A stretch of 56,441 nt of DNA, from NCBI GenBank assembly GCA_040389005.1, contig JAZKAS010000008.1, forward strand, positions 1 to 56,441, in the 5' to 3' direction. The position numbers and the translations under genes are program-made. Shown one piece after another: positions 43,239-51,043 of the stretch. The stretch's first letter is position 1. Every line of letters begins with the position of its first letter. The notes beneath the pieces are model-generated. The model searched no databases and was not told where the DNA came from. It worked only from the letters and a program-made list of their open reading frames with translations. The stretch is from JAGOUN01 sp040389005 (lineage in GTDB: Bacteria; Pseudomonadota; Gammaproteobacteria; JAGOUN01).

Positions 43239-43892
43239 TTATGTTGCTGAATGGTTAAGATTCTGTGATAGAGATTCTATCACTATCGCGCTTGGAAATC
43301 TGTCTAAAATAGCTGTGGGTGTATCAAGTAAACCTTCACAAACTGTTGGGTGACGAAGTAAAGGGCGATGGTTTTCTAAGCTAACCGCTAAATCAAGAGA
43401 TTCTCTTACTAAAGTTGAGCAGTTTCTTGTAGGTCGCCAGTTACCAAAATTGATATGAAGTTGGTTTATTCGATTGGCTACATCTTCATAACTTTCCGGT
43501 GTTATTTTTGAGCACTTAACGATATCAGGTTTTCGTCTTGACAATGCCGCACAATCAGAAGAAATAGCTGTATGCATCGCTCCATCTGCGCCGAAAAGAA
43601 ATTTTTTTGTTCCCCAAAAACTCAAATAACTAGCCGATTGAATACCTGTACCCTCGATTGGAAAAGGTGCTGTCACTAAACTTTCTTGTTTGATTGCATC
43701 CCTTAGCGCGGCTTCGATAAGCTCGTCGATATCAACATTTGTTTCACTTGTTTCAAAAATGAATGCTGCCAAAGCGAGATGACCTACCTCGCCACCGACT
43801 AGAGAAGAAGCGGAGCTAAGTAAAGAAAACTGTGATGCAGAGCCGCCTTGGCCAGCTTCCCATTGCAGTACTGCTACGCAGTGATATTTCAT
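43239..43892 (-). CDS. Orphan, candidate permuted papain/NlpC-P60-like protein
   Basis: A 217-residue protein. GGEVGHLALAAFIF has a histidine at 38, YLSFWG lies at residues 89-94 and RPTRNCSTLVRESLDLA has a cysteine at 158. A GH-hydrophobic strand early, an SFW motif, and an NCS motif before a helix match the order in circularly permuted NlpC/P60-like (YiiX or LRAT-type) cysteine hydrolases and some secreted effectors. The catalytic role is inferred from motifs only. It has no signal peptide. It has an AAGGAA site, is upstream of a small orphan in the same operon, and lies 75 bases from the RAYT transposon end. Confidence 0.55.
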   Translation of the reverse strand: MKYHCVAVLQWEAGQGGSASQFSLLSSASSLVGGEVGHLALAAFIFETSETNVDIDELIEAALRDAIKQESLVTAPFPIEGTGIQSASYLSFWGTKKFLFGADGAMHTAISSDCAALSRRKPDIVKCSKITPESYEDVANRINQLHINFGNWRPTRNCSTLVRESLDLAVSLENHRPLLRHPTVCEGLLDTPTAILDRFPSAIVIESLSQNLNHSAT

Positions 43893-43966
43893 AATAATTC
43901 CTTTTTGAAGGTAATGTCTAAAAATTATAGGATAAAAGTAAGATTTTGCATGGAGCCTCAGAGCCT

Positions 43967-43992
43967 AAGGGGTCAAGTCTTCACATGACACA
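43967..43992. repeat. Left inverted repeat of the RAYT element
   Basis: Perfect reverse complement of 45012-45037. Confidence 0.95.
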
Positions 43993-44044
43993 TCTTATTG
44001 GAGTATAATCGTCGTTACGATTGATAAAATAACGAGACTAAGGA

Positions 44045-45031
44045 ATGCCCAGACCATTACGCATAGAGTATCCCAATGCCTGGTATCACGTGATGAATCG
44101 CGGGGCGGGTCATCGTGATATTTATAAAAATGATAAGCATCGAGAAATATTTTTAAACATTTTATCTGAAGTAGTTGCTCAGTTTGATATTGAGATACAT
44201 GCTTATTGTTTAATGAACAACCATTATCATCTGCTTATAAAAACTCCTCATGCAAATTTAGGTCGAGCTATGCGTCATATTAATGGTGTTTATACTCAAA
44301 AATATAACAGTTTGGAAAAAACAGATGGCTCTCTGTTTCGAGGGAGATACAAAGCGATTGTTGTAGAAGAAGAAAGGTACTCATTACAAGTCAGCCGCTA
44401 TATACATCTTAATCCAGTAGAAGCAAAATTGACAAAAGGTGCGGGAGATTATAGTTGGTCTAGCTATTGTGCTTATGCAGGTAAAAATCATGACAAAAGT
44501 TGGTTGAAAATTAACGAAATCTTGAGCATGCTAAATAGCAGTAATAATAAAAAAGCGTATATAAATTTTATTGATGCTGGAATTGATAAAACTACTCGAA
44601 AATTTTATGAAAATAAAAAAACACCGGTAATTTTTGGAGAATCTTTATTTAAAGATAACGTGCTAAATAAATTAAAGGCAGTTGTTATTAAAGATTCTAC
44701 ACCGGATTATAATCGAACTAAAAATATACCGAGCATGGATTCTGTTGAGAGCACATGCATGGTTTATTTTAACGTCAACAAACAGCAGCTTTTAAATAAT
44801 ATCCGAGGTAAAGAAAATATAGCGCGAAAAGTTGCTATTTATGGATGTAGGGTGTGGTCAAAAGAAAAGTTATCGATTATTGCTGTTCGCTTTGATTGTA
44901 AGAGTCATGCGAATATTAGCAATGTGGTATCTCGTATTAATGAAAGAATAAAAGCGGATGTAAGTTTTGCGAGCATGATCAAAAAAATACAAAAAAATTG
45001 TAATGTCATCTTGTGTCATGTGAAGACTTGA
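44045..45031 (+). CDS. REP-associated tyrosine (Y1/HUH) transposase
   Basis: A 328-residue transposase. The N-terminus MPRPLRIEYPNAWYHVMNRG, the HUH motif MNNHYHLL (His60, His62), GSLFRGRYKAIVV and SRYIHLNPVEA with the probable catalytic Tyr119 are standard for TnpA-REP/RAYT proteins. Residues after 200 form an extra C-terminal helical region with a DnaA-like flavour, common in longer RAYTs. The coding frame is intact and the 3' end runs into the right inverted repeat, so the element may be active. Confidence 0.92.
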   Translation: MPRPLRIEYPNAWYHVMNRGAGHRDIYKNDKHREIFLNILSEVVAQFDIEIHAYCLMNNHYHLLIKTPHANLGRAMRHINGVYTQKYNSLEKTDGSLFRGRYKAIVVEEERYSLQVSRYIHLNPVEAKLTKGAGDYSWSSYCAYAGKNHDKSWLKINEILSMLNSSNNKKAYINFIDAGIDKTTRKFYENKKTPVIFGESLFKDNVLNKLKAVVIKDSTPDYNRTKNIPSMDSVESTCMVYFNVNKQQLLNNIRGKENIARKVAIYGCRVWSKEKLSIIAVRFDCKSHANISNVVSRINERIKADVSFASMIKKIQKNCNVILCHVKT

Positions 45032-45037
45032 CCCCTT
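45012..45037. repeat. Right inverted repeat of the RAYT element
   Basis: Perfect reverse complement of 43967-43992; overlaps the last 20 bases of the transposase gene. Confidence 0.95.
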
Positions 45038-45046
45038 TGTTAATCC

Positions 45047-45757
45047 TTAAATTTCCCAAAATTGAGCGGCTGTAGTTGCCAAATCTGAATCTGAATCTGA
45101 ATCTAAATCTAAATCTTTAAGCTCTTGAGAGTCTTTGAACGCTTGAGAGTCTTGAGGTGGAGGTGTAAATAAAGTGTCGGTGCATTTTGTTAAAGCGCTT
45201 GCTGCTTCTTTCATGTCATTCGCTGTGTCCTCACCTTTTTTGTAACATAGTGCGGCGAGTTTGCTCTGTGCATTTGTGTGACCTTGATCAGCTGCTAATT
45301 GGTATAGTTTAACCGTTTTCGTTGCATCTTTTTCTACACCCCAACCGAATTGATAACATAGCCCGAGACTGAATTGTGATTTTGCATGACCCTGTTCGAC
45401 GGCTAATTGGAATAGCTCAACCGCTTTAGCCCTATTTTTTTCTACACCACAACCGAGTAGATAAAGCACACCGAGACGGTATTGTGATTTTGCATAATTT
45501 TGATCAACTGCTAATTGGTATGCCCTAGCTGCTTCATCGTAGTTTTTTTCGACTCCCAACCCTTGTTCATAACAGTGCCCAAGGGCGTCTTGCGCTCTTT
45601 TAAGATCTTGTTTAGCCGCTAATAAAAACATTCCAGTTGCCTTAGTCGCATCTGTTTTTATGCCATATCCATTTAGATAACATATCCCGAGATGGTATTG
45701 TGCTGCTGCATCGCCTTGGTCAGCGGTTAATTGTAGTTCTGCAGAATAGTTCATCAT
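45047..45757 (-). CDS. Sel1-repeat protein
   Basis: A 236-residue solenoid with about four 36-residue Sel1-like repeats (AAQYHLGICYLNGYGIKTD, SQYRLGVLYLLGCGVEKN, SQFSLGLCYQFGWGVEKD). Such repeats mediate protein interaction, and Legionella Sel1 proteins (LpnE, EnhC) affect host entry. No signal peptide is present. The C-terminus has a DLDLDSDSDSD run encoded by hexanucleotide repeats at about 45080-45117. The stop codon lies 10 bases beyond the RAYT right end, so the transposon inserted just downstream of this gene. Confidence 0.82.
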   Translation of the reverse strand: MMNYSAELQLTADQGDAAAQYHLGICYLNGYGIKTDATKATGMFLLAAKQDLKRAQDALGHCYEQGLGVEKNYDEAARAYQLAVDQNYAKSQYRLGVLYLLGCGVEKNRAKAVELFQLAVEQGHAKSQFSLGLCYQFGWGVEKDATKTVKLYQLAADQGHTNAQSKLAALCYKKGEDTANDMKEAASALTKCTDTLFTPPPQDSQAFKDSQELKDLDLDSDSDSDLATTAAQFWEI

Positions 45758-45833
45758 TGGTAGTACCTCATGTTATTATTGCTTGAAACTCTTGCGGGTA
45801 ATTATAGTACAACTTACCTGAAAAGGATCGATA

Positions 45834-45901
45834 GGGTCGGAGTAAATTGGTCGTGAATCCTATCAATAGATTATCAAGAGAGAATCAAGTGACTCTGACC
45901 A
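45834..45901. repeat. 68-bp MITE-like inverted-repeat element
   Basis: The ends GGGTCGGAGTAAATTG and CAAGTGACTCTGACCA are inverted with 12 of 16 matches. The GGTC-AGAGTC terminus resembles ends of other RAYT families, so this is probably a non-autonomous remnant. Confidence 0.6.
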
Positions 45902-45947
45902 CTTTGTTTTTTAGGTTTGTAAAATCCCCCCGCTCGCTCCGCGATCG

Positions 45948-45969
45948 ACCCCCTTTTTTTAAAGTGGGT
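45948..45969. repeat. Degenerate C-rich palindrome
   Basis: ACCCCCTTT and AAAGTGGGT pair with one mismatch around a four-T centre. The form resembles the CCCCTCTTTG palindrome found inside mutS at 55248. Confidence 0.45.
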
Positions 45970-46128
45970 GATCTTCGTCGCTATTGCTATCAGCAAACAG
46001 CGAGGACCACAAAAAATTGTCCGGTACAAAGGCGAGTCAATTCGCCCATTTGTTATTTAACGATGCGTTAAGCTCTGCAATGATAAAGTTCTACAAGATT
46101 TTGAATCCTGATTGTATGAGCAAGTAAA

Positions 46129-47877
46129 ATGTCAAACAGCCAACTTTTATCCGATCTAGTCGATCAGCCTTATATTGTGCTGCCTATCATAAAAGAGTGG
46201 TTGTCAGTTCGTGACAAAGCGGCTCTTTCTATGTCGTGCTATAAAAGTAGTGCACAATGGCCATTACTCTTTGGGGCTAATAGCATCAAATTTAATATCG
46301 TTGATGAGTTTGTTGAAAAAGCAACGATTTCAGATTACAAATGGTTATTGTCCAAGTGCATTAGGGATGGGTATCCGAATGCCGTTTATGAAGAAGAAAA
46401 GCTCAGAAACGCGCTTTGGAAAATATTAAAGCATCCAGAAATAGATCCTGAATGTCGCTTGCTTGCGCTCAGGATTCTAAGCAATAATGCGGTTAAGTTA
46501 TCGCTCTCTAATATGTCTTTTGCTAAGCGTGTAGATCCGTTAACTTTTTTGCTGCGTGACACTTTGTCTTGTTTAGATAGTCCAGAGAACATCCAGGAAG
46601 AATTTGAGCGCTTGTTAAATGTTATACAAGAAAAAATAAGTAATCTGCAGTGGTTAACATACGTCATAGCATGTTCGTCCGTCACTTCCGTCATAGAAGC
46701 CATGCACTTAATAATGCTAATGGTAAACTCGGTTGCGCATAAGCTTGAATACACGCAAGCGCAAAAAATCATTTGGCAATCATTTGAAATGTTCAGAGTT
46801 TTTTTTACTCGTGTTAAGTATTATAATGCTTTATATCTCAAAGGCCCTGTGCGTTTGTTGAGTCTGCTGGTAGTCAAATTTCGAGTGGAAGATTTTTCAA
46901 AGTTAATAGCATGGTTGATCGAGTGTATGAGTGAGAATAATAATAATAATTGTCTAGATCTTCAAGATTTTATAGAGGAAATTTTTTCTCAAGCTCAATT
47001 TACGCATGAACTCGCCGACTATGAAGCGGTGATGCCAGTTGCACGCGCCTTACTGACAGATCAATGTTTATCTGATAGATACCCTACAGGTACGCTTGCG
47101 GCCCTATCCCCCTATCTTCAAAGCCTTGGCCGCCAGACCGTGATCAAAGACACGTTCACCTTTTTGAAAGATGTCAAGCACAAAACAACCCCTGTCGGTA
47201 TTCTAGCTACTGATATAGCTTCGTCAGTTCTTATAACCATGTCAGCCCTGGCGCGATTAGATTCTGATCTTCAAGAGGAGCAGCTCGAGGAGCTCATACA
47301 GGTTGGGCTGACCTTGCTGATGCGTAACAATCATAGTGATGAGCATGAGTATATCGCTATGAGGGTTGCAAAGGTGTTAGCATCCCTATGGCGCCATCTT
47401 CAAACAGAGCAGCGCGAGGCGGTGATGCGCGCCTTTTGGGATCTATTGAACTCTAATCGCGATGCCCTCGCGTGGGCTATGATTCCTGTTGAGACTTTGT
47501 GGCCTCATCTTGATAAGGTGCAGCGCCAGAAAGTCAGGGCGGTCGCGTTCTCTCTCTGTCGCGCGAATCGTAATTTAATTGGTTGTATGAAACAAGCCAT
47601 GATTTTGTGTGTGCCTGAAACAACTAATAAGCAATTGCCTAAAATCATTAAAAAATTAACCGAAATGTTAAACGGCCGTGATTATTTTGCCTGTAAAAAT
47701 ACCCTCGAGGTTTTGGCTGCCTATATTAGTCACTTTCCTGAATATCCTTATCAATTTGACACGATCAGAAATGTAGCCGCAAAAACGTATCTTGTTGCCG
47801 TGCTTCAGATGACGCGCGTTGCTCAAGCATCACTTGAACAGGCGCTTACTTCGAGTTCATCGCCTTCTCCAAGCTAG
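46129..47877 (+). CDS. Orphan with possible F-box and HEAT-like helices
   Basis: A 582-residue helical protein. Residues of about 8-47 (SDLVDQPYIVLPIIKEWLS, then VRDKAALSMSCYKSSAQW) resemble an F-box: LP, a spaced hydrophobic helix, LSVRDKAAL and a terminal W. The rest is a run of amphipathic helices of HEAT or armadillo type (DKVQRQKVRAVAFSLCRAN). The end is SSSSPSPS. F-box proteins are eukaryotic SCF adaptors and occur as Legionella effectors, so a host-directed role is plausible but unproven. The Shine-Dalgarno is weak. It precedes putA by 61 bases. Confidence 0.6.
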   Translation: MSNSQLLSDLVDQPYIVLPIIKEWLSVRDKAALSMSCYKSSAQWPLLFGANSIKFNIVDEFVEKATISDYKWLLSKCIRDGYPNAVYEEEKLRNALWKILKHPEIDPECRLLALRILSNNAVKLSLSNMSFAKRVDPLTFLLRDTLSCLDSPENIQEEFERLLNVIQEKISNLQWLTYVIACSSVTSVIEAMHLIMLMVNSVAHKLEYTQAQKIIWQSFEMFRVFFTRVKYYNALYLKGPVRLLSLLVVKFRVEDFSKLIAWLIECMSENNNNNCLDLQDFIEEIFSQAQFTHELADYEAVMPVARALLTDQCLSDRYPTGTLAALSPYLQSLGRQTVIKDTFTFLKDVKHKTTPVGILATDIASSVLITMSALARLDSDLQEEQLEELIQVGLTLLMRNNHSDEHEYIAMRVAKVLASLWRHLQTEQREAVMRAFWDLLNSNRDALAWAMIPVETLWPHLDKVQRQKVRAVAFSLCRANRNLIGCMKQAMILCVPETTNKQLPKIIKKLTEMLNGRDYFACKNTLEVLAAYISHFPEYPYQFDTIRNVAAKTYLVAVLQMTRVAQASLEQALTSSSSPSPS

Positions 47878-47938
47878 CTCAACGCTATAGATAATGGTAT
47901 ATTGATTTTAATATTATCTTAGCAAGTGGTTATGATTT

Positions 47939-50900
47939 ATGCAGCTTGATTTCTTAGAAAACCCATCAGCATTACAACAAGCAATGACCGATCATTACGC
48001 GACTTCTGAACAAGAAGCCGTGAGTGCGTTATTGTCACAAATCATACTCACGCCTGATCAAGAAAAAAGCATTCACGATCGCGCGTATGGGTTAGTTGAA
48101 AAAGTACGAGAGGCGCGTAAAAGCGATAAAGGCATCGATGCGTTTATGCAGGAATATGATCTTTCTAGCGAAGAAGGCATTGCATTGATGTGTTTGGCAG
48201 AAGCGCTTTTGCGCATTCCTGATGCGGCGACAGCCGATAAATTATTACAAGATAAATTAGGTACCGCGGATTGGGAAAAACATTCCGGCGCGAGTGAATC
48301 ATGGTTTGTGAATGCAGCGACGTGGTCGTTGGCTTTAACCGGCGCTATTTATCGTCAAGATGAGCAAGAAAATAAAATTAAACAGGTTTTTAAAAACTTA
48401 GTCGCGAAAAGCGGCGCACCGTTTATTCGTACCGCCGTGCGTCAAGGCATGAAAGTTTTAGGCAAACAATTTGTTTTAGGTCAAACGATTGACGAAGCCT
48501 TACAGCGTGCGCAAGACACAGAAAAAATGGGGTATTTGCATTCGTATGATATGTTAGGCGAAGCGGCACGCACGGAAGAAGATGCGCTGCGTTATTACGC
48601 TGCGTATGAACAAGCGATTCATGCGATTGGAAAATCAGCTCAAGGCGCGGGCCCGGTAAAAGGTTCAGGGTTATCGATTAAATTATCGGCATTGCATCCG
48701 CGTTATCAAATGTCAAAGCGTAGCGAAGTGTTAATCACGTTAACGGCACGATTACAAAAACTTGCTGAACTTGCAAAATCGTATGATATGGGTTTAACGG
48801 TCGATGCCGAAGAAGCGGCACGTTTAGAAATGTCGCTCGAAGTGATTGAAAAAGTATTTTTGTCAGACGCATTGAAAAATTATTCAGGATTCGGTTTAGC
48901 TGTGCAAGCGTATCAAAAGCGCGCGCCGTTTGTAATTGATTATTTAATTGATTTAGCACGTCGTGGTGGTAAAAAAATCATGGTGCGTTTAGTGAAGGGC
49001 GCGTATTGGGATTATGAAGTGAAACTTGCGCAAACGATGGGCTATGATAATTACCCAGTATTTACGCGTAAGAATAATACCGATGTTTCGTATCTTGCCT
49101 GCGCACAAAAATTATTGAATGCGCGTGAATTTATTTTCCCGCAATTTGCGACACATAATGCACGCACGTTAGCGAGTATCTATGTTATGGCGGGTGATAA
49201 TGCGGATTATGAATTTCAATGTTTACACGGCATGGGTCGGACCTTATATGATCACATTGTTGGACCAAATAATTTAAATCGCATCTGTCGAATTTACGCG
49301 CCGGTTGGCAAGCATCAAGATTTGCTTGCATATCTCGTGCGACGCCTTTTAGAAAATGGTGCCAATAGTTCTTTTGTCAATTGCATTACTGATGACAATC
49401 AACCAATTGAAATGATTATTCAAGATCCCATGGTACGTGTCACGGCTTTAGAAAACAAAGCTCATCCACATATTCATTTACCGATTAATCTTTACGGAAA
49501 AGATCGCAAAAATTCACGAGGTGTTAACTTGGCAGACAATCAAACATTACACGATTTACAACAACAAATCGCGCCCGCTTTAAAGCAAACTTATGAAGCA
49601 CGTCCGTTAGTTCCGGGTGCGCGTTGTCAACAAACTGCAAAGCCGGTGATGTCACCGATGGATCATCAGCATGTTGTTGGCACGCGAATTGATGCCGATA
49701 TTGATGATTGTGAAAAAGCCATTGAAAATGCCACAAATGCCTTTATCGCTTGGGATGAAACGGGCGTTAAAGCACGCGCTGAGTTATTACGCAAATTTGG
49801 TACTGCTTTAGAAAAAGCCATGCCAGAATTTATGGCGCTGGCGGTGGTTGAAGCCGGTAAAACGGTTGCCGATGCCGTAGCGGAAGTACGTGAAGCAGTA
49901 GATTTTTGTTATTACTATGCGGATCAAGCTGATAAACATTTAATNNNNNNNNNNTTGCATGGTCGTGGCGCATTTTTATGTATTAGTCCATGGAATTTCC
50001 CACTCGCGATTTTTGTTGGGCAAATTGTTGCGGCGTTAGTGGCTGGAAATACCGTGATTGCAAAACCCGCTGAACCGACATCGTTGATTGCCTATAAAGC
50101 AGTAAAATTAATGCATGAAATCGGTTTTCCTGAACAGGTCGTGCAATTATTACCAGGCCGTGGTTCTGTGATTGGTAATAAATGTGCGGCGGATGAGCGT
50201 ATCAAAGGAATTATGTTTACGGGTTCTACTGAAGTTGCAAAAACCATTCAACGTACAATTGCCGCACGTGATGGTGAGATCATTCCTTTGGTGGCTGAAA
50301 CTGGCGGTCAAAATATTATGATTGTCGATTCATCTGCATTGCCAGAACAAGTAGTTGCGGATGTGGTGGATTCTGCGTTTGGCAGTGCGGGACAACGTTG
50401 TTCAGCTTTGCGTGTTTTGTATGTGCAGGATGATGTTGCTGATAAAATTATCGAGATGCTGATCGGTGCGATGAAAGAATTAAAAATCGGTGATACGCGT
50501 GATATTGCCACGGACGTGGGTCCGGTGATTAGCGCTGATGCGCAAGCAGGATTGCAAGCACATATTGATCGCATGAAAACAGAAGCGAAATTATTGTATC
50601 AAGTGGCTGTTTCAGACGAGGCAAAAAAAGGTACGTTTATTGCACCCGTTGCATTTGAATTAAATAATTTGAAACAATTAACACGCGAACAATTTGGTCC
50701 TGTACTACATGTGCTGCGTTTCAAAGCAGCCGATTTTGAAAAAACCATTCATGAAATTAATAGCACTGGTTATGGATTAACGTTTGGTGCACATAGTCGT
50801 ATTTCGCATGTGATTGAAGAGCTTTGCAAAAAAGTGCGCGTTGGTAATGTTTATATCAATCGCAATATGATTGGCGCCGTTGTTGGCGTGCAACCGTTTG

Positions 50901-51043
50901 GCGGCGAAGGTTTATCGGGGACTGGTCCAAAAGCTGGCGGCCCGCATTATTTACCGCGCTTGTGTTCTGAAAAAACTATTTCAATTAATACGACTGCAGC
51001 AGGTGGTAATGCAACACTACTTTCTTTACCCGAGGATAACTAA
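47939..51043 (+). CDS. putA: Bifunctional proline dehydrogenase/P5C dehydrogenase (gap inside)
   Basis: PutA oxidises proline to glutamate in two steps. The PRODH domain contains LSIKLSALHPRYQ, MVRLVKGAYWDYEVK and FATHNARTLASIY. The aldehyde dehydrogenase domain has CISPWNFPLAIFVG, FTGSTEVAKTIQ, ETGGQN and the nucleophile region GSAGQRCSALRVLYV. It is a short PutA (about 1,050 residues) without the ribbon-helix-helix DNA-binding domain. Ten Ns at 49945-49954 lie where family members have about 15-18 more residues, so the real gap is near 45-55 bases. The frame is maintained across the placeholder. It overlaps the antiporter ATG (TAATG). Confidence 0.94.
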   Translation: MQLDFLENPSALQQAMTDHYATSEQEAVSALLSQIILTPDQEKSIHDRAYGLVEKVREARKSDKGIDAFMQEYDLSSEEGIALMCLAEALLRIPDAATADKLLQDKLGTADWEKHSGASESWFVNAATWSLALTGAIYRQDEQENKIKQVFKNLVAKSGAPFIRTAVRQGMKVLGKQFVLGQTIDEALQRAQDTEKMGYLHSYDMLGEAARTEEDALRYYAAYEQAIHAIGKSAQGAGPVKGSGLSIKLSALHPRYQMSKRSEVLITLTARLQKLAELAKSYDMGLTVDAEEAARLEMSLEVIEKVFLSDALKNYSGFGLAVQAYQKRAPFVIDYLIDLARRGGKKIMVRLVKGAYWDYEVKLAQTMGYDNYPVFTRKNNTDVSYLACAQKLLNAREFIFPQFATHNARTLASIYVMAGDNADYEFQCLHGMGRTLYDHIVGPNNLNRICRIYAPVGKHQDLLAYLVRRLLENGANSSFVNCITDDNQPIEMIIQDPMVRVTALENKAHPHIHLPINLYGKDRKNSRGVNLADNQTLHDLQQQIAPALKQTYEARPLVPGARCQQTAKPVMSPMDHQHVVGTRIDADIDDCEKAIENATNAFIAWDETGVKARAELLRKFGTALEKAMPEFMALAVVEAGKTVADAVAEVREAVDFCYYYADQADKHLXXXXLHGRGAFLCISPWNFPLAIFVGQIVAALVAGNTVIAKPAEPTSLIAYKAVKLMHEIGFPEQVVQLLPGRGSVIGNKCAADERIKGIMFTGSTEVAKTIQRTIAARDGEIIPLVAETGGQNIMIVDSSALPEQVVADVVDSAFGSAGQRCSALRVLYVQDDVADKIIEMLIGAMKELKIGDTRDIATDVGPVISADAQAGLQAHIDRMKTEAKLLYQVAVSDEAKKGTFIAPVAFELNNLKQLTREQFGPVLHVLRFKAADFEKTIHEINSTGYGLTFGAHSRISHVIEELCKKVRVGNVYINRNMIGAVVGVQPFGGEGLSGTGPKAGGPHYLPRLCSEKTISINTTAAGGNATLLSLPEDN
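49945..49954. other. Assembly gap (10 N) in putA
   Basis: Placeholder Ns between DKHL and LHGRGAF. Relatives usually carry about 15-18 residues with a PGPTGE-type loop here, so roughly 45-55 bases are missing, congruent with 1 modulo 3. Confidence 0.85.

Larger units (their letters stand above)
43967..45037 (+). mobile_element. RAYT-type transposon with 26-bp inverted repeats
   Basis: The element has perfect 26-bp inverted repeats at 43967-43992 and 45012-45037 (outer ends AAGGGGTCAAG and CTTGACCCCTT) around a single full-length HUH transposase. The right repeat overlaps the transposase stop region. No obvious target duplication is seen. A half-site with 13/14 match lies at 14823. Confidence 0.85.
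45758..46128. other. Repeat-rich intergenic region
   Basis: About 370 bases separate the Sel1 and F-box-like genes. It holds a small inverted-repeat element (45834-45901), a degenerate C-rich palindrome (45948-45969) and no convincing gene. A short open frame over 45847-46071 follows repeat sequence and looks non-coding. Confidence 0.5.

Noticed and set aside
45847..46071. Open frame of 74 codons in the repeat-rich spacer
   Set aside because: It is built from repeat sequence and C-rich palindromes, with no start signal.
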